Shown here: positions 33,576-43,717 of the stretch, piece after piece
How the letters are laid out: each line of letters starts with the position of its first letter
Position numbering within the stretch: the stretch's first letter is position 1
From: Polaribacter sp. MED152
GTDB lineage: Bacteria > Bacteroidota > Bacteroidia > Flavobacteriales > Flavobacteriaceae
Direction of reading: 5' to 3'
Assembly: GCF_000152945.2 (NCBI RefSeq)
Contig: NC_020830.1
Coordinates: 1,622,501 to 1,686,500, forward strand
Length of the DNA stretch: 64,000 nucleotides
The notes under the pieces: generated by a model
The model's database searches: none
What the model was told of the DNA's origin: nothing
The model's input: only the letters and a program-made list of their open reading frames with translations
Program-made: the position numbers and the translations under genes

Positions 33576-36500
33576 TTATTGTTGAACAGTTTTTATAATC
33601 GCAGAAGCTCCAATTTCTCTTAATGAATAAGAGACTTTCCAATGTTCTGGATAATTTTCATCTAATGCATTGACAAAAAGCGCATCGTTAATAGATTGGT
33701 TTTGCTTATTACGATACACAATAACCTTTTTAGAATCAGTACCATCTAATTTATTAATCCAATTATTCAGTAATTCATTTAATTTATTATTAATATCATC
33801 AACTTCATCTTTAGATATTATACCATCGATAGTAGATTTTACACCAGCTTTCCTATGTTGCAGATGCTTATCTAGTGCTTCTGCATTATGATATACTTCT
33901 TGAATTTCAGATTTTATTAAGTTCTTTATTCTTACAATCTTATCATTATTAATATTTGATGCAGAATCATTATTCATCAATTCTAATTCTTGATTATGAC
34001 GAATGATAACAATTGCATACATCGCTAAATAACGATTGAGTGCTTTACTCGCAAAAGGGGTAACCGATATTGGTTCTACATAACTGTAAAATTTCTCATG
34101 AAATTCCTTGAATTTTTGATAGTGTGAAATATCCCTTGACCTGAAAGGGTGATGTACTGTAAAAACAATACCATCTTCATCTCTGGCTACCCTACTAGAT
34201 GCCTGTATGTATTCTGCAATGTTTCTAGGCATGGAGTTAATCACAATTGTATTGAAGCGTGAGACATCAATACCTACTGATATCATATTAGTGGAAATAA
34301 TAAATTCTGGTGGGTTATTTTTTTTCAGAATTAATTCTTCTGGACCTTCCTGTGACTCTAAAAGCGTCCATTTTTTCTCTATATCAGCTAAATTTGTTTT
34401 AACCTCTTCTCCAGACAATCTACCTGTAAGTTCAGAATACTTAATTTCATTTTCCTTTCTTATTAATCTGTCAAAGAAACTCCAAGGAATTGTGTTTTTA
34501 ATAACATAATTAATATCTCCAGGTAAATAATGGTCTAGCTGGGATTGTGCCTTACCCACATCTTTTAAACTATTGTAATATGCCAATATAGAATGATAAT
34601 AATCAAAAACCTTTTTGAGTTCATACAAAGTTTCTGGGTTTTCAAAAACTTCATCAACAGAATATTTTTCTTTAAAATATTTTAGCCTATGACTTAAACA
34701 TATAGATATAATACGCAATTGCATCCATACTTGAGTTTTACCAATTGGTAAAACTCCTATATACTTTCTTTTAGATTGATATTTTGTGATATCATCATCT
34801 CTTCTTTTGTAAAAAGCAAAAAATGAATCGTCGCAAGTAATCCCTTGCTTTGGAAAGATTTCAGATCTTCTATTAAATAAAGCAAATATTTGTTTATCCG
34901 TGTTTCTTGTAGTAGCAGTAGATGTAACTATTTTAGGTTTTATTTTGTTTCCACTCTCGTCCTTATATGTACATAAATAATCAATACTTTTTTCAAATAA
35001 ACCAACTGATGATCCTAATGGGCCTAATAATAGGTGTAATTCATCTTGAATTATTAACTCAGGGGGTAGAACATTTCTTTGGTAACCTTTCCCTATTAAT
35101 CTTCTTGAGTCTTTATTTCTAATAACAGGTATCGTTGAAACATTATTAGCAAGTGCTGCAAATTTATCTACTGTACCAAATAATAAGGTCGGTGGATATT
35201 TATAAATATCTTCATCAAATAATCTTAAAGGTAAACTTTTTGTCTTAGATGACCGTCTACTGTGAAAAGTACAACCACTTGTATTACAAGCAATATGTAA
35301 TTGATCATTAATTCCATAATTACCAATATGGTTAGGTTTGATATTTGGTAAATCTTTATCTATAAATAAATCCCCACCACACCAAGGGCAGTCTGTAAAA
35401 GGCAAATTAGTAGAGATTGGTTGCTTATTTTTTATAGACTCAGAGACCTTTTCTAATTCATTAATCATTGATTTATCGCCCTGACTCCAATAATTTGGTA
35501 ATGAATCTCCTCCAACAAATAAACCAATTGTAATACGCTCTTCACCTAATGAAAAATTATTTGGTAGCGAAAATTCATCTTTTCTAATTACCTCTAACGA
35601 ACAAATTAATATTGTAGCCCTTTGAAATTGCTGCAAGGTTAACATCCTTAACGTATAGCGCATTAATACGGTTGTACCAAAGCCACGTTCTCCTTTTGTA
35701 AATCGTCTCAAAGCTATTGCAAAAGCAATAATACCAAGATATGCCTCTGTTTTACCACCACCAGTAGGAAACCAAACTAAATCTGCAATTTCATTTCTTT
35801 CAGGCCATCCAGTACCAAATACATCTTCTACAGTATTCTCATTCTCGTCTGGTTTTACAAAAGCATCTACATTTAGTAAAATAAATGCCAACTGAAAAGA
35901 ACGCCATTTATATTCTGTTTCTTTACCATCCTTATCATAAATCTTTTCGTTAGAATAATATTCTTCGCTATTTTCTTGATTTGGAACAAAAGGTTTGTTC
36001 TTTTTTGACTCAATACTATGATGCAATTGCATAAACATTGCTGTATTCATTGTTCTAAATGCAGCAATAGCCTCGGAGTTATTTGCCAATAAAGCAATAT
36101 TCCTTTTTAAGCGCTTATAATCATTTCTACAGGCCTTTAACTGCTTATTTAATAGTTCTCTAGAGTTCTCGTTAAGGTTCTTCTCTTCATTTAAATCTGC
36201 CTGTTTATCATTTATCCAACTGTCTATCGTTTCGTCTCCATAAGCATCAATAAATAAGTTTAATCCTCCAATAATTTCATCATCTGTAACGTTACTGAGA
36301 GTAGAAAGATATCGCATAGACAGCATGGTATCATCTTCAATTCTAGATTTAATAGCATTTTGACTTTTAATGATTTTACTAGGCTTAAAGTCAACTGTAG
36401 GTGTTTCTTGAGTGGGAAGGAAATCTGAAGATATAAACTTCAGCCCATTATTGGTAGTACCCCAATTCACAGATGTATTATAACCTTCACCATAATCAAT

Positions 36501-37868
36501 ATAGTTTCTGTAAATTAACTTATTAAAACTATCTTCTTCATCAAAATCTAATAATTGAGGTGGATTGTATTGTGAAAGACAAGATTGTTTCTTTTCCTGA
36601 ATTCTTAATTCAATTCCAAAAAATGATAATTTATTGGCTTGATCTTTTTTATTTAATTGAGGTGGTTCATTTTCTTTTAATTTATACTCATTAACGTTTT
36701 CAACTATTAATTTCACAAAAACTTTATCTTCATCATTTTTAGGAATATAGTATTGAACATAGTATTCTAAACTTTCTTTGTCTTTCTCATCAATTGGTTT
36801 TCTTGTTTCCCTTTGAATCGCTTTTCCATTCAGCTTTGGTAAATGAATTTCTTTTGTAAATTTTTCAGATTGCCATACTGGGGAAGCATTGCGTGCTTTT
36901 AGTATTGTTTTTAGGTCTGTAGTTATTTGTACTAACTGATTATAAATTTCGAGTTCTTTTATTAGGACCTTATATCGGTTATAATTGGATATTCCGTTTT
37001 CTAATTCTTTTTGAATAAAATCGGTTATTGAATCGGTAAAAATTGTGTAAACATTTTTATGGTGATGTTTAGATTCTGAAATTGAAAAAAACTGCTTAAT
37101 AGGATTTGCTAAACCAAAATATTTAACCCCTTTATCTTCTTTTAACTCAATAATATTATTGTCAAATACTTTATTTAAAACTATGAGAAATTCTTTTTTT
37201 ACATAGTTATTTAATAATTCGTAATCTATTTTGTAAATGTCATCTTGATTAAAGTCTCTGTTTGTATGAATAAATAAATTATTGCCTTTTTTAACTATAC
37301 TAAAAGCTGAATTCAAGTATGTTGCAATAATCTGTTCTATTTCTTCTTTATATTCTTTAACGTTTATAGCTATTTTGTTCTCTACTAAAACCTTTTTTCT
37401 AATATTTTTATATTTCCTGTAGGAAAGTGTGATTTCTAAATCTTCTTGGATGTTTTTGTTTTTATCAAAAACGAATGATAGACCAAAGGTATTTGGATAA
37501 TTTTGTTGAGTTAGCACAACATTAGTTGATGTATCTTCTGATATATTATCGTCATCTGCAGAGGTGTTTACAGGTACTTCATCAGGTTCATCATTTTCAT
37601 CAGGTTCTCGTTGCTCTTCATTTCTATTTTCACTAGATTGAATAGTTCTTGGAAATAAAATAGCAGAACTATATTGATAAGCAGGAACTTCAGGTATAAT
37701 TTCATCAAAATTCTCTATGGCAGAAACTTGAGCAAGGTCTTTGTCAACATATGTTGACTCATCCCAATCCTTAAGGAAAAAATATTTTTTATTATATGCA
37801 CCAGGGCCAATAACTTGTTCCTTAACATAGTTTTCTAAACTTTCTCTTTTCTCTATAAACTTATTCAT
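33576..37868 (-). CDS. drmA: DrmA-like DISARM superfamily 2 helicase
   Basis: 1430 residues. Walker A is WFPTGGGKTEAYLG (about residue 700), motif II LIIQDELHLLLGPLGSSVGL (about 940), and motifs V-VI are STNMISVGIDVSRFNTIVI and QASSRVARDEDGIVF (about 1195-1230). A zinc ribbon (CPWCGG, then CNTSGCTFH) lies between motifs I and II. The N-terminal 650 residues are family-specific. DrmA is the central DISARM translocase acting with DrmB. Its start overlaps the upstream DrmE-like gene by eight bases and its stop is six bases before drmB. A central EEQREPDENDEPDE-type acidic linker lies at about residue 85-110. Confidence 0.95.
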   Translation of the reverse strand: MNKFIEKRESLENYVKEQVIGPGAYNKKYFFLKDWDESTYVDKDLAQVSAIENFDEIIPEVPAYQYSSAILFPRTIQSSENRNEEQREPDENDEPDEVPVNTSADDDNISEDTSTNVVLTQQNYPNTFGLSFVFDKNKNIQEDLEITLSYRKYKNIRKKVLVENKIAINVKEYKEEIEQIIATYLNSAFSIVKKGNNLFIHTNRDFNQDDIYKIDYELLNNYVKKEFLIVLNKVFDNNIIELKEDKGVKYFGLANPIKQFFSISESKHHHKNVYTIFTDSITDFIQKELENGISNYNRYKVLIKELEIYNQLVQITTDLKTILKARNASPVWQSEKFTKEIHLPKLNGKAIQRETRKPIDEKDKESLEYYVQYYIPKNDEDKVFVKLIVENVNEYKLKENEPPQLNKKDQANKLSFFGIELRIQEKKQSCLSQYNPPQLLDFDEEDSFNKLIYRNYIDYGEGYNTSVNWGTTNNGLKFISSDFLPTQETPTVDFKPSKIIKSQNAIKSRIEDDTMLSMRYLSTLSNVTDDEIIGGLNLFIDAYGDETIDSWINDKQADLNEEKNLNENSRELLNKQLKACRNDYKRLKRNIALLANNSEAIAAFRTMNTAMFMQLHHSIESKKNKPFVPNQENSEEYYSNEKIYDKDGKETEYKWRSFQLAFILLNVDAFVKPDENENTVEDVFGTGWPERNEIADLVWFPTGGGKTEAYLGIIAFAIALRRFTKGERGFGTTVLMRYTLRMLTLQQFQRATILICSLEVIRKDEFSLPNNFSLGEERITIGLFVGGDSLPNYWSQGDKSMINELEKVSESIKNKQPISTNLPFTDCPWCGGDLFIDKDLPNIKPNHIGNYGINDQLHIACNTSGCTFHSRRSSKTKSLPLRLFDEDIYKYPPTLLFGTVDKFAALANNVSTIPVIRNKDSRRLIGKGYQRNVLPPELIIQDELHLLLGPLGSSVGLFEKSIDYLCTYKDESGNKIKPKIVTSTATTRNTDKQIFALFNRRSEIFPKQGITCDDSFFAFYKRRDDDITKYQSKRKYIGVLPIGKTQVWMQLRIISICLSHRLKYFKEKYSVDEVFENPETLYELKKVFDYYHSILAYYNSLKDVGKAQSQLDHYLPGDINYVIKNTIPWSFFDRLIRKENEIKYSELTGRLSGEEVKTNLADIEKKWTLLESQEGPEELILKKNNPPEFIISTNMISVGIDVSRFNTIVINSMPRNIAEYIQASSRVARDEDGIVFTVHHPFRSRDISHYQKFKEFHEKFYSYVEPISVTPFASKALNRYLAMYAIVIIRHNQELELMNNDSASNINNDKIVRIKNLIKSEIQEVYHNAEALDKHLQHRKAGVKSTIDGIISKDEVDDINNKLNELLNNWINKLDGTDSKKVIVYRNKQNQSINDALFVNALDENYPEHWKVSYSLREIGASAIIKTVQQ

Positions 37869-40164
37869 TTCTTATAGTTTTTATTTCAGTAAATTCAAGT
37901 TGACTGAATATTGTTGATATTATAGATTCAGAAACCTCATCTTCAGTAATTTCATTTGAATCGGATATATTAAAAATGGTATTATGTTGTTTAACTATTT
38001 TAGAAACTGATTCTATAATTAATGGATTTTCAATTGAGCCTATCCAATTATTTTCTATTAATAGTTCTATAATTGTTTTATAAACCTTTTTTAGTTCGTT
38101 ATGTTTACTTCTTCCATAATATGCAATGAAAGATAGATGTTGGTCAGAGTCGTTGATATTTAAGAACTCACAAATTACTGCCCAATCTTTTTTTCTTCTA
38201 GGTATTCTGAATGTTTGCTCGTTAACTAATTCTACTGCATAGTTTTTGTCAAAGTAGTTTTGGTACTGGTATGAAATCCCTTTATTTTTTAGAATCTTAT
38301 ATATGTTCTTTTTTGTAAATAACTGCTTTTGATATGAAAGAACATCTTGAGGTATATTTACGAGCTTATCATAAAAGTCATTTGATTGAAATAAACCTGT
38401 AATATCTGAATCTCTTATTATCCGATCTCCGATTTTTAATGCTCTTGCTTTTACATACAATAATGAATCTCTCTGCAATAGAACTTTCTCATTTGATGGT
38501 ATCATTAAGTTGTCATTTATAATTACTAACTCATCATCAATATCAACATCATTATTAAACGTCTCGATTTCTTCATCGTTTGTGAATTCTAAATCTTCTA
38601 CATCTGCATTTTCATCTTCTAAATTTTCATCTTCTAAATTTTCATCTTCTATATATTTCCTTCTGTAATTTTTAAAATCTGACCTAATTTTAGTGATTAG
38701 ATCTGTTTTTATTTTTTCTAACTCATCCTTATTTGCATCATAATTATCATCAAATTGTTCTCTCACATTGTTAAGCAAAGGACTGAATTGATAATTAAAT
38801 AAATGAAGTTTTATCCAAGGTTGATAACCAAAATATAAAAAGTCTGGTATTGCAACATTGATTTTTTTGTTTGGTTTATTTTGACTTTTATTCACCAAAT
38901 CAATTACGTTAAATGAGTCAACAACTATGATGCACTCTAAATTATCATAATCTATAGAATTAATAAACTCAACATTAGAATTAAGAGATTGTACATAATT
39001 TTTAAAATTATTGAAGACAAACTCTAATCTTTTTTTTCTATTACTTTTTAATTCGGGGAACGAGATTTTTGTTGAATTTGTTAATATTTTTTCAATCCAA
39101 TTTAATTCAATTACCTCTTCAATTATTTCTTCAATTATTTTAATTATTGGCTTTTCAGCAACTGCAGGAAAATCTTTTTTAAATTGAACCAACCACTGCT
39201 CTTTAGTTAATGAAGGATTTAAGAAAAGTAACCAATATTTTGGAAAAGGTGTGGTGAACTTATTTAATTCTAGTTGAACCCATTGATCTTTAAAAGACTT
39301 AAACAAATCATATAGTTTTTTTGTATGATTTGTAGTGATAATCTCATAATTTAAATTTGTTTTAAGACTATTATCGTCTTGTAATAATATTAAATTATTT
39401 TCTAAATTCTCATTATTATAAGCAAATCGATTATTAAAAATTAAATTAAATTTCTTTTCTGCAACATCAGTTAAATATGGATGTGGCTTTTTAGAATATG
39501 GATATTTTATAAATAGGCTATTATTTAACTTTTTAGATATAAGTTGATCTTCTAATTCAATGGCTGAATCATCATCTAATTTATTATCAAATAACAAAAT
39601 ATTTTCCGAAATTAATTGACTAGAGACATTATCTAGATTGTTGAATATCAAGATTTTTTCCTTAATTTCAATATGGATTGGAAAATCAATAATATTTGAT
39701 TTACGGATACTTTTAAAAAGTTTAAAAGTATTTTTAATGACACTTGCTTTGCAGTAATCTTTAATTTCTTCTTTTTTAAAAACGGGTAAAAAAGTGTCTA
39801 GTTTTGTAATTGTATCTTTTTGCCACAGAACTAGATTGTCCTTTTGCTTTTGAAACTCAAGTGTTAATTCTTCAACTCTCTTATCTTTCGAATAATTAAA
39901 TATATCAAAAAGGCATGTGCCTTCAAAATCAGATAACTTTTGATTTTTTACAAGGTTAAAAATAATTGTAAATGCTCTTACATAATTAAAAGCAGTTAAA
40001 GAAAACTCTTTGGAATAATAAGGTAAATGTAATCTGAGTTTATCACTGTCGGATTTCAAAAAATTGAAATACCAGAAACCAATAGTTCTTAATTTACCAT
40101 TATCTTTCTCGTTAAGAAAATCTAAAGTAGTATTATGGATTTTTACAAACTCTACTTTCTCCAT
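37861..40164 (-). CDS. DrmE-like DISARM protein (divergent)
   Basis: 767 residues. The call rests on position directly before drmA, overall length, and a C-terminal third (about residues 560-720) organised as a strand-rich VKARALKIGDRIIRDSDITG segment, then a helical region and FRIPRRKKDWAVICEFLNI, broadly like the DrmE tail. The N-terminal part has no motif that I recognise. Residues about 505-545 are a low-complexity acidic insert with an EDENL repeat. It overlaps both neighbours (13 and 8 bases), so it is translationally coupled within the operon. DrmE has no settled activity even in DISARM. An unrelated operon protein remains possible. Confidence 0.5.
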   Translation of the reverse strand: MEKVEFVKIHNTTLDFLNEKDNGKLRTIGFWYFNFLKSDSDKLRLHLPYYSKEFSLTAFNYVRAFTIIFNLVKNQKLSDFEGTCLFDIFNYSKDKRVEELTLEFQKQKDNLVLWQKDTITKLDTFLPVFKKEEIKDYCKASVIKNTFKLFKSIRKSNIIDFPIHIEIKEKILIFNNLDNVSSQLISENILLFDNKLDDDSAIELEDQLISKKLNNSLFIKYPYSKKPHPYLTDVAEKKFNLIFNNRFAYNNENLENNLILLQDDNSLKTNLNYEIITTNHTKKLYDLFKSFKDQWVQLELNKFTTPFPKYWLLFLNPSLTKEQWLVQFKKDFPAVAEKPIIKIIEEIIEEVIELNWIEKILTNSTKISFPELKSNRKKRLEFVFNNFKNYVQSLNSNVEFINSIDYDNLECIIVVDSFNVIDLVNKSQNKPNKKINVAIPDFLYFGYQPWIKLHLFNYQFSPLLNNVREQFDDNYDANKDELEKIKTDLITKIRSDFKNYRRKYIEDENLEDENLEDENADVEDLEFTNDEEIETFNNDVDIDDELVIINDNLMIPSNEKVLLQRDSLLYVKARALKIGDRIIRDSDITGLFQSNDFYDKLVNIPQDVLSYQKQLFTKKNIYKILKNKGISYQYQNYFDKNYAVELVNEQTFRIPRRKKDWAVICEFLNINDSDQHLSFIAYYGRSKHNELKKVYKTIIELLIENNWIGSIENPLIIESVSKIVKQHNTIFNISDSNEITEDEVSESIISTIFSQLEFTEIKTIRNE
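38611..38650 (-). repeat. 15-bp tandem repeat inside the DrmE-like gene
   Basis: A 15-base unit (TTCATCTTCTAAATT on the plus strand) is repeated twice, with a partial third copy, encoding (L)EDEN-type pentapeptides. Tandem units of 15 bases keep the frame, so copy number can vary without breaking the gene. Confidence 0.85.
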
Positions 40165-41819
40165 AAGATAATTTTAACTGCTTCCATTGCTCTTGTAACA
40201 GCAACATAGTTTTGTACTTTAGATTTTTCATTTAATTCATCTGTTATCAGATAAACTGATTTATTTTCTAAACCGCGGTATTTAATTGGTGTTGCGTACC
40301 TTATTTTAGCTGAAGGAATATTAATGTTATTATCAAGAAGTTCCTCTAGATTATCTTTATAATAATCTTCGGCGATTTCTTTAAAAGAATCAATTATTTT
40401 GCTATGAACTAAAATTATTTTTTCCGAATTTAAGAATATTCGCTCATCAATGATTTCTTTAATTAATTTTAACTTATTCTCAAGTGAAACAACAATCTTA
40501 TCTTCTTTAGTTTTTTTACTATGAAGTATATTATTTGATATAGTAATTATGTTTTTATTCTGTCCACATCTATACGTTTCATCAAATAAATAGTGCGTAA
40601 AACCATTCTCTATATAAAAGTCAGTATAAAAAGAGATATCACTAAAATTGTAAATGATTGTTTGTTTTGGATCATAAAGAACTAATAATTTAGGATGTTC
40701 CATTTTTTGTTCAAATTTTTCAATAAGCTCAAACAAACCTTTATTAAAATATTCTTGAGCCTCATCAAATATGATAAAACCTATTTCATCTGACACATTT
40801 TCATTTATAGCATTTTCATGGTAAACTTTAAACTTTATCAAACTATTATCTATGCCATAATCTCTAATTATAGCATGTTCAATTTTTGATTTTATTAATT
40901 TATTAGCGCAATAGTATATGCCTTTTTGTTGCATTAAAATATTTTCCGCTAAAAACTTTTTTGCTAAGACAGTTTTTCCTGTTCCAGGCGCACCTTGAAT
41001 TATTACTTTTCTATTTCTTTTTAAACCTTTTAAGGTTTCATAATTTTCCTTTAAAATAATCTCAGAATTAATTCTTTCAGGATTATACCCATACGAAGAT
41101 TGAGCTGGAAATAATTGAGCTTTTAGCGATTTAATTTTTTTCGAGGATAGTTCTGGATATTTTTCAAATATTTTTTTATTTATTTTTTCAGAAGACCAAC
41201 TTGGGTTAAGTTCTCTTAATATTTTACTTCGTGAAGTTTTAGCTAAGTTTAATATGAAATCATAAAAAAGTTTATTTATTGCTTTATCATCTTCACCACC
41301 TTTTAAGTTTTCAAAATCTTTTTTAGAAAAAAGTAAATTTTTATAGCCTTCTAATTGTGGCCCTCTTAATTGAAAACCTGCTTCGTGTGGCAATACAATA
41401 GCTCTATATATAAAAACTCCCTCATCAATTAATTCTTTAAGTGTATGTGTATATTCTTTTGCTTGATTAAAAGGATTTTGAGTTTTGTAACCTCTTAGAT
41501 TTGCTTTATTAAAAGAAAAATATTGATCGCTATTATCTACCTTTAAACCTCCCCCTTTAACCTCAAAAATTAATATTCCATACTTAGATAAAAGAACAAA
41601 ATCTATCTGACCTTCAACTTTTCCCTTACTTGCTGGATGAGTTGACAAATTATAGTCATGCTTTAAAAACCACGATTCATTTTCTAAAAGTTTGTATTCA
41701 TTAAATTTTAGAAATTGATCATACAGCCAAATTTCTCCATAAAGGGGAGAATTGTCTATTTTAGTTATACTTTTTTCTAAGTTATTTTCCGGGTAATTGT
41801 TTAATAAGGTTACTGGCAT
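40152..41819 (-). CDS. NERD nuclease-domain/SF1 helicase fusion
   Basis: 555 residues. Residues about 25-130 form a NERD domain: YLxxxxEIWLYDQFLKF-like start, then KVEGQIDFVLLSKYGILIFEVKGG, with the Asp and Glu-x-Lys of a PD-(D/E)xK nuclease fold. Residues from about 240 form an SF1-type helicase: Walker A IQGAPGTGKTVLAKKF, motif II GFIIFDEAQEYF, and motif VI VAVTRAMEAVKIILW near the end. NERD proteins are linked to DNA processing. The gene overlaps the methyltransferase by 38 bases and the DrmE-like gene by 13. In this operon, which lacks DrmC, it may provide the nuclease. Confidence 0.85.
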   Translation of the reverse strand: MPVTLLNNYPENNLEKSITKIDNSPLYGEIWLYDQFLKFNEYKLLENESWFLKHDYNLSTHPASKGKVEGQIDFVLLSKYGILIFEVKGGGLKVDNSDQYFSFNKANLRGYKTQNPFNQAKEYTHTLKELIDEGVFIYRAIVLPHEAGFQLRGPQLEGYKNLLFSKKDFENLKGGEDDKAINKLFYDFILNLAKTSRSKILRELNPSWSSEKINKKIFEKYPELSSKKIKSLKAQLFPAQSSYGYNPERINSEIILKENYETLKGLKRNRKVIIQGAPGTGKTVLAKKFLAENILMQQKGIYYCANKLIKSKIEHAIIRDYGIDNSLIKFKVYHENAINENVSDEIGFIIFDEAQEYFNKGLFELIEKFEQKMEHPKLLVLYDPKQTIIYNFSDISFYTDFYIENGFTHYLFDETYRCGQNKNIITISNNILHSKKTKEDKIVVSLENKLKLIKEIIDERIFLNSEKIILVHSKIIDSFKEIAEDYYKDNLEELLDNNINIPSAKIRYATPIKYRGLENKSVYLITDELNEKSKVQNYVAVTRAMEAVKIILWRK

Positions 41820-43533
41820 TCTTTTTTTCTTTTTCGTTAGCTACCGATGCAATTTTATTTATAGCATATAAAGCAAATAGTTGTTCCATTGGAATTTCAT
41901 CCTTATATACAAATATTTCCCTCTCTCTTTGTTTAAGTGTGTTATTACTTATGTTTAAGTTTTTAATAATTACATTCACTTCATGTACTAATTCTGTAGG
42001 TTCTTTAAAATTACCTTTAGATTCTTGTAACTCATACATTTCCTGTAAACTAAGACCATCTGCAATTTTTTCTGAGAAACCATTATTGATTATTCTTACA
42101 AACTGTTTACCGCTTTTATTTTTAATCAACAAAGGTTCAAAATCTTTATAATAATTATCTTGAACTACTTGATTCTTAAAGTTTATACCTGTACCATATT
42201 GAATTGATGTAAACCATTTCTTATTTGGTTTTGTTTTTTTTTCAATTTCATAATTTGATAAAGTAACTGTTAAATTTCCCACTTTTATTGGATGCCTTCT
42301 AAACCGAGAGTTTTTTGTTCTTTTAGGTTGCTTATCAAATGATTTTTCTTTGAAGTCATTTAGATTTACTATGTCAGTAAATGCTATTTCTTTTTTTAGT
42401 TTAAGAGACTTGGGTGCTTTTTTATTTAAACTTAATAATACTTGATTAGCTAATGACCTACTTACTGAAGGACAAACCGCATTACCAACTAGACGCCACT
42501 TAGAATTTATTGACCCGAGAAACTGATATGTATACGGAAAACCCATTATACTTGCCGCTTCTCTTATTGTTGGAGTTCTATATTCACCATTCCCTTCTCG
42601 GTTATATTCTGATTTATAAACTAATGCTTCACGTGAAGTGCCACTTTTTGTTGCGGTAATTGTTCTACTTGGTTTATTTAAATTTTCAGGAAATGACATT
42701 TTCCCCATACAATAATGATTTATCTTATGCTCCATAGATTGACGCCATTCACTTCTATATAAACCACTATCATAGAAATGGTCAGTGATTTCTTTTTGTT
42801 TTAACATTATTGACTTGTAGACAGGGTCATTTTTTACTACATCTGACTCATTAGAATTTGGAGGTGGAATTTCTTGTAATAATTCACCCAAGGTATTCCA
42901 ATTAAGTAAATTATCTCCTGCTATATTCGAATGTGTTTTTCTTGGAACAATTAATTTGTTAAAAAAAATAATTTCACCAGAAATAGACCTTTTTCTTGCC
43001 TGGTACGAACCATAGTCGGCGGAGTTCATTATTACTGTATTATCTTTTAAATTTAAAGCCTCAGAATCTGGATTTTTACCATTTTCAAGTGCCCAATCCG
43101 TTAAATCTAAATCCTTAAAGGAGTAAATTTCACTAATATATTTTTTGGAATTAACAACATTTTCCATAAACCAAGCTTTAAGAATAGAATCCTTTTGATG
43201 CTTTTTAACAGCAACTATTCTTAAAAAGCATTTTGTTAAATCTAAACCTAAAGATTTGTCTGCTTTCCCAGATTTATTTGAACTTGAAAATGAAACACAG
43301 GGTGGAGAACCAATTATTATGTCAGAATCTGGCAAATTATCTATTTCTTCTAAAGAATCTTTAAACTTTAATATATCTGTTAACTTTGATTCCGTATCAA
43401 AATTATAATTGTATGTATTTATTGCAGGTTGCCAATTATCAAAACCCTCTAAAATCTTAAAACCAACTTGTCTAAAACCTTCAGAAAACCCACCAGCACC
43501 ACAAAAAAAATCAATGACAGTTAACTTACTCAT
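41782..43533 (-). CDS. DNA (cytosine-5-)-methyltransferase, DrmMII-like
   Basis: 583 residues. Motif I is IDFFCGAGGFSEGF (residues 7-20), motif IV GSPPCVSFSSSN with catalytic Cys79, motif VI MENVVN (about residue 122), motif VIII QARKRS (about 180), and motif X RLVGNAVCPSVSRSLANQVL (about 347-366). The C-terminal 200 residues are an extra domain of unknown role. It is the first gene of the DISARM-like operon and should mark host DNA as self; the target sequence cannot be read from the protein. Its end overlaps the NERD-helicase start by 38 bases. No promoter was recognised upstream (43534-43717). Confidence 0.93.
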   Translation of the reverse strand: MSKLTVIDFFCGAGGFSEGFRQVGFKILEGFDNWQPAINTYNYNFDTESKLTDILKFKDSLEEIDNLPDSDIIIGSPPCVSFSSSNKSGKADKSLGLDLTKCFLRIVAVKKHQKDSILKAWFMENVVNSKKYISEIYSFKDLDLTDWALENGKNPDSEALNLKDNTVIMNSADYGSYQARKRSISGEIIFFNKLIVPRKTHSNIAGDNLLNWNTLGELLQEIPPPNSNESDVVKNDPVYKSIMLKQKEITDHFYDSGLYRSEWRQSMEHKINHYCMGKMSFPENLNKPSRTITATKSGTSREALVYKSEYNREGNGEYRTPTIREAASIMGFPYTYQFLGSINSKWRLVGNAVCPSVSRSLANQVLLSLNKKAPKSLKLKKEIAFTDIVNLNDFKEKSFDKQPKRTKNSRFRRHPIKVGNLTVTLSNYEIEKKTKPNKKWFTSIQYGTGINFKNQVVQDNYYKDFEPLLIKNKSGKQFVRIINNGFSEKIADGLSLQEMYELQESKGNFKEPTELVHEVNVIIKNLNISNNTLKQREREIFVYKDEIPMEQLFALYAINKIASVANEKEKKNASNLIKQLPGK

Positions 43534-43717
43534 GAAATCAATTAATAGAAATAGTATAAACTAAATAAAACGTTTACATTAATATTTTTTAAGGATGAAA
43601 GTTATTTAATTTTATCATATTTAGCAAGTAAATCTACCCATATAATTAGAATCAATAGATATAAACTTGATTTATATAGTATTAAAAATCCATATTAATG
43701 TAATTTAATAATTGATG

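Noticed and set aside
25872..43533. DrmC (phospholipase-D) among the operon genes
   Set aside because: No HxKxxxxD/N pair was seen in P1, P2, the 283-residue protein or the NERD-helicase.
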